16,725 bases of DNA from an uncultured Clostridia bacterium (GTDB taxonomy: Bacteria > Bacillota > Clostridia > UMGS1810): contig CALGRC010000226.1 in assembly GCA_937959315.1 (NCBI GenBank), positions 1 through 16,725 of the forward strand, read 5' to 3'. Positions within the stretch are counted from its first letter, which is position 1. The number at the start of each line of letters is the position of its first letter. The notes under the pieces are model-generated. The model made no database searches. It saw nothing but the letters and a program-made list of their open reading frames with translations, and had not been told where the DNA came from. Shown here in pieces: positions 7,855 to 13,750 of the stretch. The translations under genes were made by a program, and so were the position numbers.

Positions 7855-8163
7855 CGCTTCCAGCGGGTTTTCGCGCAAAACCTCCAGCGCCGCTTCCATA
7901 GCGCGGGCCATAGCCTCTGCCTCCTGCCTGCTCAGTTGGCTGGGCGCCGGGTTGGGGATATCGCTCAGGCCCAGCAGGTAGTCGGCCGACACACGCAGTT
8001 TTGGCACCAGCGCGCACAGGTCGTTGGCGTTTGGCAAAAGTGCGCCGCGCTCCATAGACACAATGCGGTCCTTATCCAGGCCGCACACATCGGCCAGCTC
8101 TTGCTGGGACAATTCCTAGAATTCGCGGATTTTCCGAATCCGAAACGGGGTTAGTTCTGACAT
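7819..8163 (-). pseudogene. XRE-family helix-turn-helix regulator interrupted by an in-frame TAG
   Basis: Read from ATG 8163, the frame encodes MSELTPFRIRKIREF, then TAG at codon 16 (8116-8118), then ELSQQELADVCGLDKDRIVS and the rest of a normal XRE HTH domain (helix 2-3 LSQQELADVCGLDKDRI, then MERG and LPNANDLCALVPKLRVSADYLLGLSD) with a charged helical tail, ending in TAA at 7819. The part before the TAG is the expected helix 1 (RIRKIREF plus one residue) and ATG 8163 has an excellent GAGGTGAT ribosome-binding site, so the TAG falls inside one coherent domain. A single A-to-T change from AAG would explain it. Restart at TTG 8112 would lose helix 1 and lacks a properly spaced ribosome-binding site. 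Neighbouring genes (zapA, mreB, ytaF) use TAG as stop, which argues against recoding. Sequencing error is the other explanation. Confidence 0.8.
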
Positions 8164-8168
8164 CACAT

Positions 8169-8176
8169 ATCACCTC
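8169..8176 (-). promoter_or_regulatory. Ribosome-binding site of the interrupted XRE regulator
   Basis: GAGGTGAT on the minus strand ends about 5 nt before ATG 8163. It fixes the ancestral start upstream of the premature TAG rather than at the downstream TTG. Confidence 0.75.
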
Positions 8177-8312
8177 ATGATAATTAATATACAAAATGTC
8201 TTACATACAGTTTTTGCGTTTTGCTATATACTATCATATCATAAGGCAACCGCTTTGAAAGCAAGCATTTTTGCAAACATTTTTGAGTGTATCCAGCAAC
8301 TTATTTTACATA

Positions 8313-8318
8313 TATAAT
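8313..8318 (+). promoter_or_regulatory. -10 element of the ribbon-helix-helix gene
   Basis: A perfect TATAAT in AT-rich DNA lies 21 nt before the GTG start at 8340. No convincing -35 is seen at 16-18 nt spacing, so the promoter may depend on an activator or be weak. Confidence 0.45.
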
Positions 8319-8339
8319 AGATTGCAGAGGTGAAGTGCC

Positions 8340-8507
8340 GTGTTACATATTGAATGGAACGAACCAAAGGTAACCAAAACTTTTCGTTTGCCAGAAAACT
8401 TGGCAGAAAAGCTTGGTAAGATTGCGGCGCAAAAAAATACATCCATAAATCAAGTTGTTATCCAATGCTTATCCTATGCCGTTGAGCATATTGACGATTC
8501 CGAATAA
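8340..8507 (+). CDS. Small ribbon-helix-helix (Arc/MetJ-type) DNA-binding protein
   Basis: The 55-residue product starts MLHIEWNEPKVTKTFRLP. A short strand (KVTKTFRLP, residues 10-18) is followed by helix A (ENLAEKLGKIAAQKN, 19-33), a turn with T/S-I-N (TSINQ) and helix B (VVIQCLSYAVEHID). This is the strand-helix-helix layout of dimeric Arc/MetJ/CopG-like repressors and of many antitoxins, with the polar strand residues expected to enter the major groove. The start is GTG with AGAGGTGA six bases upstream; an in-frame stop just upstream rules out a longer form. No toxin gene follows: the next 380 nt hold only hairpins. Its DNA is AT-richer than the neighbours, which suggests acquisition. Its target is unknown. 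Confidence 0.75.
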   Translation: MLHIEWNEPKVTKTFRLPENLAEKLGKIAAQKNTSINQVVIQCLSYAVEHIDDSE

Positions 8508-8511
8508 ATCC

Positions 8512-8642
8512 GCGGGGACACCCCGCACCCCGCCTTCGAAGCTACGCTCCGCACCTTTTTGTTCCTTTCTCCTTTGAGAAAGGAACCGAAAGAAAAACCG
8601 GGGGAAGTTTCGATTCTTCCCCCGGTACCCCCTTCACCGACC
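8512..8642 (-). repeat. Hairpin repeat unit, left copy (inverted relative to the right copy)
   Basis: The copy contains, from its outer to its inner end: a 6-bp stem with an ACA loop (8512-8526, arms GCGGGG/CCCCGC); an 11-bp perfect stem with a 4-nt loop (arms 8561-8571 GTTCCTTTCTC and 8576-8586); an 11-bp perfect stem (arms 8597-8607 ACCGGGGGAAG and 8616-8626) with loop TTTCGATT; and a short CGACC end (8638-8642). The reverse complement matches the order and motifs of the copy at 8745-8861. It follows the ribbon-helix-helix gene by 4 nt and may also act as a transcript end. No coding signal is seen. Confidence 0.75.
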
Positions 8643-8669
8643 CTGCCGGGGGCAGATATGCTACGAAGA

Positions 8670-8709
8670 AAAACCCAGATAGCCAACAGTTTTCGGCTAC
8701 CTGGGTTTT
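8670..8709. terminator. Bidirectional intrinsic terminator
   Basis: Arms 8670-8684 and 8695-8709 pair as AAAACCCAG-n-TAGCC with GGCTA-n-CTGGGTTTT (one mismatch) around a 10-nt loop. The plus strand continues GTTTTTGC and the minus strand TTCTTCG, so both transcripts get a U-rich tail. It lies between the convergent ribbon-helix-helix and veg genes and near the middle of the paired hairpin repeats. Confidence 0.85.
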
Positions 8710-8744
8710 GTTTTTGCTTCAAAGCGTTACCCACCCCGCGGAGC

Positions 8745-8861
8745 GGTCGTTTGTGGGGTCCGGGGGAATCGAAACCCCCGGCGCTTTTGGTTACTTTTGG
8801 CGTACAAAAGTAACCGCCTGCCGCGCGCAGCGGCAAATGGGGGTTTGGGGGACACCCCCAA
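8745..8861 (+). repeat. Hairpin repeat unit, right copy
   Basis: From inner to outer end: GGTCG (8745-8749); a 7-bp stem (8760-8766 CCGGGGG with 8775-8781) whose minus-strand loop is TTTCGATT; a 10-bp perfect stem (8783-8810 region, arms GGTTACTTTT and AAAAGTAACC, loop GGCGTAC); a GCGCGCAGC spacer; and a 7-bp stem (8845-8851 TTGGGGG with 8855-8861) with an ACA loop. The same elements, diverged but in the same order, form the copy at 8512-8642 in reverse orientation. A 14-base direct repeat, GCGCGCAGCGGCAA, occurs at 8823-8836 and 8874-8887 around the last stem. It lies at the 3' end of veg. Confidence 0.75.
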
Positions 8862-8889
8862 GGTTTTCCCGCGGCGCGCAGCGGCAACT

Positions 8890-9156
8890 TCACGCACCCT
8901 TTTGCGTGTTTTTAAATACCACTACTTCTACCGAGCGCGTCAGCACATCGGTATAGCTGAATGTCATGCGCCGGTCGGCCTTGCCCTCTTCTTCCCGGTC
9001 GAGCTTGATGACAAAAATACTCGGATAGGTGTTTTCTATGATGCCGCGTTTCACAATCCGTTTTTTCCGGCCGCGCTTGGCCGTGAGCTGCACTTTCCGG
9101 CCCACAAACCCTTCCAGGCTCTGCTTTATCTGGTCCAACTGTGTCCGTTCCTGCAT
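8890..9156 (-). CDS. veg: Veg family protein
   Basis: Veg is a small conserved Firmicute protein; in Bacillus it affects biofilm gene expression and spore outgrowth, by a mechanism that is not fully known. The 88-residue product has the family features: LDQIKQSLEGFVGRKVQL at the N-terminus, a basic patch (KRGRKKRIVKRG, about 27-38), then GIIENTYPSIFVIKLDRE and TFSYTDVLTRSVEVV. Size is standard. ATG 9156 is preceded by GAGGTGATG. The promoter is close to consensus, as in the well-known strong veg promoter of Bacillus. It converges on the ribbon-helix-helix gene across the hairpin region and diverges from gerA. Confidence 0.93.
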   Translation of the reverse strand: MQERTQLDQIKQSLEGFVGRKVQLTAKRGRKKRIVKRGIIENTYPSIFVIKLDREEEGKADRRMTFSYTDVLTRSVEVVVFKNTQKGA

Positions 9157-9184
9157 CCGCCATCACCTCATTTTAATATGTTTT

Positions 9185-9213
9185 AGTATACCACATTTTC
9201 ACTGTCCTGTCAA
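9185..9213 (-). promoter_or_regulatory. Strong sigma-A promoter of veg
   Basis: On the minus strand a perfect TTGACA (9208-9213), a 17-nt spacer and TATACT (9185-9190) preceded by TGG (extended -10). The DNA just upstream of the -35 (9214-9233) is almost pure A/T, like an UP element. All features point to high constitutive activity. Confidence 0.9.
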
Positions 9214-9334
9214 ATAAAATTATATATTATAGCAAATCGCACAGCAAAAGGCAACCCTTTTTTTCAAAATTTAATGTAAATTTGATATCCCCGGCCGTTT
9301 TTTATCTTTTCCAATTCCCAGCAATATTATCCGT

Positions 9335-9361
9335 GTATAATCGGCGGTTTTTGTTCAAATA
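9335..9361 (+). promoter_or_regulatory. Weak candidate forespore (sigma-G/F-like) promoter for the gerABC operon
   Basis: GTATA (9335-9339) resembles the G(C/T)ATA -35 of sigma-F/G, and CAAATA (9356-9361) lies 16 nt downstream near the expected -10 place but fits CATnnTA poorly. Germinant-receptor operons are normally sigma-G-dependent, and no sigma-A promoter is seen in this orientation. The assignment rests mostly on that expectation. Confidence 0.3.
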
Positions 9362-9384
9362 CTGTAACAAAGGAGTGGACTGCC

Positions 9385-11004
9385 ATGAAACCAAATTTTT
9401 TCCTTTACCGCGAACCCAAGCGGCGGTATAAATTCCAACTGGACGAAAACCAGTTTGACGGGCAGCAGCCGCAAAAAAAAGAGCAGCCAGCGCCGCCCAA
9501 GCAGGTATACCCCGATATCCAAAAAAACCTGGCCGTCGCCAAAGAAGTGCTTACCCTGCCCAAAAACGGCGATATCATCCTGCGCGAATTTGACATTGTG
9601 CTAAAAGGCCAAACCCTGCACGCCTTTTTGGTGTATGCCGACGGCATGTGCCGCACCGATTCCATCAACGAATGTATTTTAAAGCCGTTTGCCTACTTAA
9701 AAAACGAGCAGCCGCCCGCCGGCATGCCCCTGCAAAATTTTTTGCTCCAACAGCTGCTGCCCCAGTCGCAGGCAAAGGTACTGTCCGACCCCATGAAGCT
9801 GCTCTCAGGCGTCAATTTTGGTTCGTGCGCGGTGTTTGTCGACACCCTCACCGTCGGATACCTGCTGGACGTCAAAGGCTGGGAGCACCGCACCATCAGC
9901 ACCCCCAAAAACGAAGCGGTGATCCAGGGCCCGCACGAGGGGTTCAACGAGATGATCCGCTGCAACACCGCGCTGCTGCGCAAATCGCTCAACACGCCAA
10001 ACCTGGTGATGGAAAACATCGCGCTGGGCAAGTCCAGCCAGACCCCGTCCGCCATCTGCTACCTGAAGAACGTCGCCAACGACCAGCTGGTAGAGGAAGT
10101 GCGCCACCGGCTAAGCAAAATTGACGTACAGTATATTTTATCTTCACTGGATGTAGAACAATATATCGAGGAGGCCACCTACCTGCCGGTGCCGCAGATT
10201 GCCACCACCGAACGCCCCGACCGGGTGTGCCAGGCGCTGGTAGAGGGGCGGGTGGCCATCATTGTCAACGGCAGTTCGCATGTGCTCATTGTGCCAACGA
10301 CACTATTTGATTTGATTGCCTCGCCGGAGGATTCCTACCTGCGCTTCCCGTTTGCGGTGCTCATCAAAATCATCCGCATCCTGGCCATCGTGCTGGCGCT
10401 GTTTGCCCCCGCGGTGTTCATCGCCATCACCAACTTCCACCAGGAACTCATGCTGACCGATATTTTGTTTGCCATCGCCTCGTCGCGGGCGGCAGTGCCC
10501 TTCCCGTCCATTGTGGAACTGCTGCTCATGGAGCTGTCGTTTGAGCTGATAAAAGAAGCGGGCGTGCGGGTGCCCGGCCCGGTGGGCTCCACGCTGGGCA
10601 TTGTCGGCGGCCTGATCCTGGGGCAGGCGGCGGTGTCGGCAAATATCGTATCCCCCATCATGATCATTGTGGTGGCGGTCACCGGCATTGCGTCCTTTGC
10701 CATCCCCAGCTATTCGCTGTCCTTTTCCTTCCGGTTTACCCGGTTCCTGTACACCGCGGGGGCGGCAATTGCCGGCTTTTTAGGGATTTTTACCGTATTT
10801 TTCATCAATACCATGCTTATCATCAACACCCAGTCGTTCGGCGCGCCCTATGCCGCGCCCATTGCGCCGCGCACCCGCGGCAGCATTGCGGCTGTGCTGT
10901 TTGACGCGCCCATTTGGAAAAAAGACCGCCGGCCCGACTACCTCAACCCCAAGGACCCGGCGGAAAAAGCAAAAATCAGCCGCAAATGGCTGCGTGACAA
11001 ATAA
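9385..11004 (+). CDS. gerA: Spore germination protein, GerA family (germinant receptor A subunit)
   Basis: The A subunit of a Ger-type receptor sits in the spore inner membrane and, with the B and C subunits, senses nutrients and triggers germination. The 539-residue product has a hydrophilic N-terminal region (to about 310) with the family stretches FGSCAVFVDTLTVGYLLDVK, the PHEGFNEMIRCNTALLRKSL run, SSQTPSAICYLKNVAN and KIDVQYILSSLDVEQYIEE, followed by about five to six hydrophobic segments between residues 310 and 490 and a short charged tail. ATG 9385 has AAAGGAGTG eight bases upstream. gerB follows after 12 nt. The symbol denotes the family; which germinant this receptor recognises cannot be told from the sequence. 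Confidence 0.95.
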   Translation: MKPNFFLYREPKRRYKFQLDENQFDGQQPQKKEQPAPPKQVYPDIQKNLAVAKEVLTLPKNGDIILREFDIVLKGQTLHAFLVYADGMCRTDSINECILKPFAYLKNEQPPAGMPLQNFLLQQLLPQSQAKVLSDPMKLLSGVNFGSCAVFVDTLTVGYLLDVKGWEHRTISTPKNEAVIQGPHEGFNEMIRCNTALLRKSLNTPNLVMENIALGKSSQTPSAICYLKNVANDQLVEEVRHRLSKIDVQYILSSLDVEQYIEEATYLPVPQIATTERPDRVCQALVEGRVAIIVNGSSHVLIVPTTLFDLIASPEDSYLRFPFAVLIKIIRILAIVLALFAPAVFIAITNFHQELMLTDILFAIASSRAAVPFPSIVELLLMELSFELIKEAGVRVPGPVGSTLGIVGGLILGQAAVSANIVSPIMIIVVAVTGIASFAIPSYSLSFSFRFTRFLYTAGAAIAGFLGIFTVFFINTMLIINTQSFGAPYAAPIAPRTRGSIAAVLFDAPIWKKDRRPDYLNPKDPAEKAKISRKWLRDK

Positions 11005-11016
11005 GGAGGGCAAACC

Positions 11017-12117
11017 ATGCACATCGGAGAACGGGAAGCCAAATGGCTGATGATTGTATTATTTTTATCCAAGCTCCTGTTTATGGGGGTGCGGCAATAT
11101 GTCGCAGGCGGCGGCACGGCCGCGTGGATCCAGGCGGCGTGGTGCGGTGCGGCGGCGCTGGCCGTCTTTGCGGTCCTAAGCCGGCTCTACCGGCAGTTTG
11201 AGGGGCGCGGGCTGTTTGATTTGACCGAGTACGCCTTCGGCGCGCCGGGGCTCAAGCTCATCGGCGCCGCCCTGTTCCTGCTCATCACGGTAGACACCGC
11301 TATGCTGCTGCGCATGTACGCCGACACCATTGCCTCCATCACCCTATCCACCTCGCCAGCCTTCTATATCATGCTGTTTTTGCTGGCCGCTATCATCGTC
11401 AGCGCGCTGGCAGGGGTGGAAGCCGTCGCCAAATACAGCTATGTCGCCGGTATTTGCATTGTCGCGCTGCTGGCCGTCCTGTTTGCCATGGATGTGCCGA
11501 ATCTGCACACCGAAAACATCCTGCCCATCCTGGGCAACGGCCCCAAAGCGCTGCTGACCGGCATCGGCGGGGCAGACATCTATGCCGACATGCTGTTTTT
11601 ATTCTTTTTAACCCCCTACCTATCCAAGGACGGCGCCTACCGGCGCGCAGGCTACAAGGCCATCGCCGTTGGGGCGGCCGTCATTGTGCTCACCACGCTG
11701 GTGTACACCCTCAATGTGCCCTACCCGGCGTCGGCGGAATTTACCCTGCCAGTGCTGGAAATCTCCAGCGCCATCAGTGTGGACGTCATCTTCCAGCGGG
11801 CCGAATCCATCTTCCTGGTGCTGTGGATTTTTTCCGGCTTCCTGTCGCTGGGCGCGCTCTTTTGCTTTGCGCTGTTTGCATGCAAAGAGACCTTCCATCT
11901 GCAAAACCACCGGGCGGTCATCGGCGCGCTGGCCGTCATTGTCACAGCCCTGGCCATGACAGCGGGTAATTTCAGCGAATACCAGTGGTTTTACATCAAA
12001 TTCCACCAGGGCTTTACCATTGCGGCTTTTGTGCTGCCCATTTTCATCTTTACCGCCGCGCGCATCCGCCGCCGGCTGCAAAAAGGAGGGGACCGCCATG
12101 AAAAACAAACTGTTTAG
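11017..12117 (+). CDS. gerB: Spore germination protein, GerB family (germinant receptor B subunit, APC-type)
   Basis: A 366-residue integral membrane protein of the amino acid/polyamine/organocation superfamily type used as germinant-binding B subunits. Seen: an N-terminus HIGEREAKWLMIVLFLSKLL, about ten hydrophobic helices, the segment VDTAMLLRMYADTIAS in the third helix region and the loop AEFTLPVLEISSAISV followed by FQRAESIFLVLWIFSG, typical of the family. The start has a near-perfect AAGGAGGGC ribosome-binding site. Its 3' end overlaps gerC by 20 nt, so the B and C subunits are translationally coupled. Ligand-binding residues cannot be assigned by eye. Confidence 0.94.
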   Translation: MHIGEREAKWLMIVLFLSKLLFMGVRQYVAGGGTAAWIQAAWCGAAALAVFAVLSRLYRQFEGRGLFDLTEYAFGAPGLKLIGAALFLLITVDTAMLLRMYADTIASITLSTSPAFYIMLFLLAAIIVSALAGVEAVAKYSYVAGICIVALLAVLFAMDVPNLHTENILPILGNGPKALLTGIGGADIYADMLFLFFLTPYLSKDGAYRRAGYKAIAVGAAVIVLTTLVYTLNVPYPASAEFTLPVLEISSAISVDVIFQRAESIFLVLWIFSGFLSLGALFCFALFACKETFHLQNHRAVIGALAVIVTALAMTAGNFSEYQWFYIKFHQGFTIAAFVLPIFIFTAARIRRRLQKGGDRHEKQTV

Positions 12118-13303
12118 CCTGCTGCTGGTACTGCCGCTTTGCTTAGGGCTCGCCGGCTGCCGCGACCGCAGCGAAATTGACGACATGGCTTATGCGGTAG
12201 CCATAGGTGTAGAACATGGCGAAGACAGCCAGCTTGCGCTCACCTTTGCTTTTGCCGACCCGGCCAAAGTCAACGGGGGCGGCGGGGAAAGCGGTGGGAG
12301 CGGGGACGAGAGCCCGCTCAAAACCCTCACTGTCGGCGCACCGGACATCTTTTCGGGAAGCGATATCATCTCCGCTTCCATTGGCAAACAAGTGAACCTG
12401 TCCCATTTAAAGCTGCTGCTCTTTTCCAAAGAAATTGCCGCTGCCGGCATCGCCAGCTACGCGGACGGTTTTATGCGCAATTTAAAAGTACGCCCGCGGA
12501 TTCTGCCTGCCGTAACAGACCAGCCGCGGGCGTACATTGAACAAATTGTCCCCAGCTTTGAGGGCAATCCCGAAAAATTTTTAAACCAATTGCTTGAAAA
12601 AGGCGCTTCCCAGTATGTACCCGGCACCACCCTATACGACCTTTACACCGCTTCCATGCTGCCCGACCGCGGCATGACGCTGCCAATCCTTTCTGCCGCT
12701 GAAGGCGGGCAAACGGAAAACGAATCCAACGCGCAAAAAGAGGGGAGCGGCGACCAGCGTGCCCAGCCAGCCTCCCCGGCCGCACAATCGCTGGCTGTTT
12801 TCCGAAACGGCAAAATGGTAGGCGAATGTACCCAGCCCTTTTACTACCAGCTTCTGACCGGGCAGTTAGATGACGCGCACATCACATTGCCCGGCGCACC
12901 GGGCGAACACGCGGTTTTCCGCGTGGAAAGCGCAAAAAAACCGCATGTAGAAGTCACCCTGCAGGACGGCGTCCCGCACATTGCTATCCACATACAGGTG
13001 GACTGCCAGATTATCGCATTGGAAAACCATGCAGTAACCGAACACGACTACCAGCAGCTGCAAGCGCAGCTCGAAACCTATTTACAGCAGCAAGCGCAAT
13101 CGTTTGCCCTGCAAACAGCCAGGGAATACCAAACCGATATCTGCGGTTTTTCTGCCGCCGCCAAACGGCAGTTCCTCACCCTGCCTGCATGGGAAAACTA
13201 CCGTTGGGCCGAGCATTATCCAGCGGTAGAATTTACCATCCAAACCGATGCAGCCATCACCCGTTCCGGCCTGGTGCAGCGCGAAGGGAGGGATTCCCGT
13301 TGA
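12098..13303 (+). CDS. gerC: Spore germination lipoprotein, GerC family (germinant receptor C subunit)
   Basis: The 401-residue product begins with a lipoprotein signal peptide: basic KNK, a hydrophobic core and the lipobox LAGC with Cys21, followed by RDRSEIDDMAYAVAIGVE, the diagnostic GerC N-terminus. Later parts fit the three-domain C subunit: HLKLLLFSKEIAAAG, LKVRPRILPAV, NPEKFLNQLLEKG and the C-terminal LENHAVTEHDYQQLQAQLE. A polar linker rich in E, Q, N and S (about 203-230) separates the first and second domains. The open frame extends upstream, but ATG 12098 has AAAAAGGAGGGG and gives the signal peptide. It overlaps gerB at its start and the next small gene by three bases at its end. 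Confidence 0.93.
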   Translation: MKNKLFSLLLVLPLCLGLAGCRDRSEIDDMAYAVAIGVEHGEDSQLALTFAFADPAKVNGGGGESGGSGDESPLKTLTVGAPDIFSGSDIISASIGKQVNLSHLKLLLFSKEIAAAGIASYADGFMRNLKVRPRILPAVTDQPRAYIEQIVPSFEGNPEKFLNQLLEKGASQYVPGTTLYDLYTASMLPDRGMTLPILSAAEGGQTENESNAQKEGSGDQRAQPASPAAQSLAVFRNGKMVGECTQPFYYQLLTGQLDDAHITLPGAPGEHAVFRVESAKKPHVEVTLQDGVPHIAIHIQVDCQIIALENHAVTEHDYQQLQAQLETYLQQQAQSFALQTAREYQTDICGFSAAAKRQFLTLPAWENYRWAEHYPAVEFTIQTDAAITRSGLVQREGRDSR

Positions 13304-13467
13304 TTTGGGTTGAACTTCTGTTTTTCCTCATAGCGGCGGCCATTGCCATATACACCGCCAGCTATGGGGTTTGGGAATGGAAGCAGGGCAACCGGACGGG
13401 CGCAGCCGCAATTTATGTGCTGAGCCTCGCCGCAGCGGCGCTGCCGGCCTTGCGACTGCTGGTCTGA
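13300..13467 (+). CDS. Small two-helix membrane protein at the end of the gerABC operon (D-subunit-like)
   Basis: The 55-residue product contains two hydrophobic helices (about 3-20 and 34-54) joined by a conserved-looking polar loop YGVWEWKQGNRTGA. The likely start is TTG 13300, overlapping the gerC stop (TTGA), with GGGAGGGA eight bases upstream; longer versions would lie inside gerC in another frame. Small proteins with two membrane segments encoded next to germinant-receptor operons are known in Bacillus as D subunits (for example GerKD), which tune receptor output. The architecture and position fit that role, but I recognise no specific family by sequence, so the function is inference. 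Confidence 0.72.
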   Translation: MIWVELLFFLIAAAIAIYTASYGVWEWKQGNRTGAAAIYVLSLAAAALPALRLLV

Positions 13468-13541
13468 CCGCCCGTTTAAAAATCATATGTCCCTTCCAGT
13501 CCTATGTAAAAGTCATTTTATGTACTTGGGCGAGAAGCAAA

Positions 13542-13703
13542 CTAGCAATCTGTCTTTCCTCGTACGCCGTACTTTTTGTAATACGCATTGATAAGCTTGT
13601 CCAGTTTACAGCTTATACGATAAAGTTTTTTATGATCGAGGGCATTTTTTGCTGCCAAAATGTTAAGTTGCCGCCGTACGAGGAAGATTCGGAATTTCAG
13701 CAT
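13542..13703 (-). CDS. Spo0E-like aspartyl-phosphate phosphatase (short sporulation regulator)
   Basis: This 53-residue product is predicted to be two antiparallel helices. The second carries ISCKLDKLINAYYKKYG (residues 30-46), which matches the Spo0E-family signature S-x-x-LD-x-LI-x-x-YY. The first (about 11-27) has the expected L-n-L-n2-A pattern, and the turn LDHKKLY corresponds to the usual short D-x-x-V/L segment. Family members dephosphorylate Spo0A~P and so delay sporulation. ATG 13703 has GAGGTGA five bases upstream, and a consensus sigma-A promoter lies just before it. The basic tail after residue 42 is short. It converges on the gerABC operon and follows rluD by 134 nt. The call rests on the motif and length, without a database search. 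Confidence 0.8.
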   Translation of the reverse strand: MLKFRIFLVRRQLNILAAKNALDHKKLYRISCKLDKLINAYYKKYGVRGKTDC

Positions 13704-13721
13704 AAAAATCACCTCAAACAA

Positions 13722-13750
13722 ATTTTACCTTATCACAGCAAAATTGTCAA
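13722..13750 (-). promoter_or_regulatory. Sigma-A promoter of the Spo0E-like gene
   Basis: On the minus strand a perfect TTGACA (13745-13750), 17 nt of spacer and TAAAAT (13722-13727). The predicted transcription start (about 13715) falls at the first base of the GAGGTGA ribosome-binding site, so the leader is only about 12 nt and holds no room for a riboswitch. No clear 0A box is seen. Confidence 0.85.

Larger units (their letters stand above)
8508..8889. other. Gene-free intergenic stretch of 382 nt filled with inverted repeats
   Basis: No reading frame here has a plausible protein or ribosome-binding site. A 139-codon minus-strand frame opens at the veg stop codon, but its translation is only the repeat (LPLRAAG twice) and crosses every hairpin. 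The content is the two hairpin units and the terminator listed separately, plus a small stem at 8643-8655 (CTGCC, loop GGG, GGCAG). Confidence 0.8.

Noticed and set aside
8116..8118. Recoding of TAG (pyrrolysine or suppressor) in the XRE gene
   Set aside because: zapA, mreB, ytaF, gltX and the U32 gene all end in TAG in this window, so TAG works as a normal stop; decay or error is simpler.
8239..8442. 67-codon minus-strand frame
   Set aside because: Antisense to the ribbon-helix-helix gene, which has the better start, ribosome-binding site and fold.
8755..8785. tRNA gene or fragment suggested by the T-arm-like hairpin
   Set aside because: No acceptor, D-arm or anticodon arm can be drawn around it, and the loop is one base too long.
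8474..8893. 139-codon minus-strand frame starting with GTG at the veg stop codon
   Set aside because: Its translation is composed of the hairpin repeats (LPLRAAG twice), runs through a terminator and into the ribbon-helix-helix gene, and has no domain.
12020..12097. Earlier start for gerC inside gerB
   Set aside because: It would place a non-signal sequence before the lipoprotein signal peptide; ATG 12098 has its own AAGGAGGGG.
13468..13541. Terminator for the gerABC operon
   Set aside because: I looked for a GC stem followed by T-runs between the convergent genes and found only weak CGCCC/GGGCG pairing at long distance.
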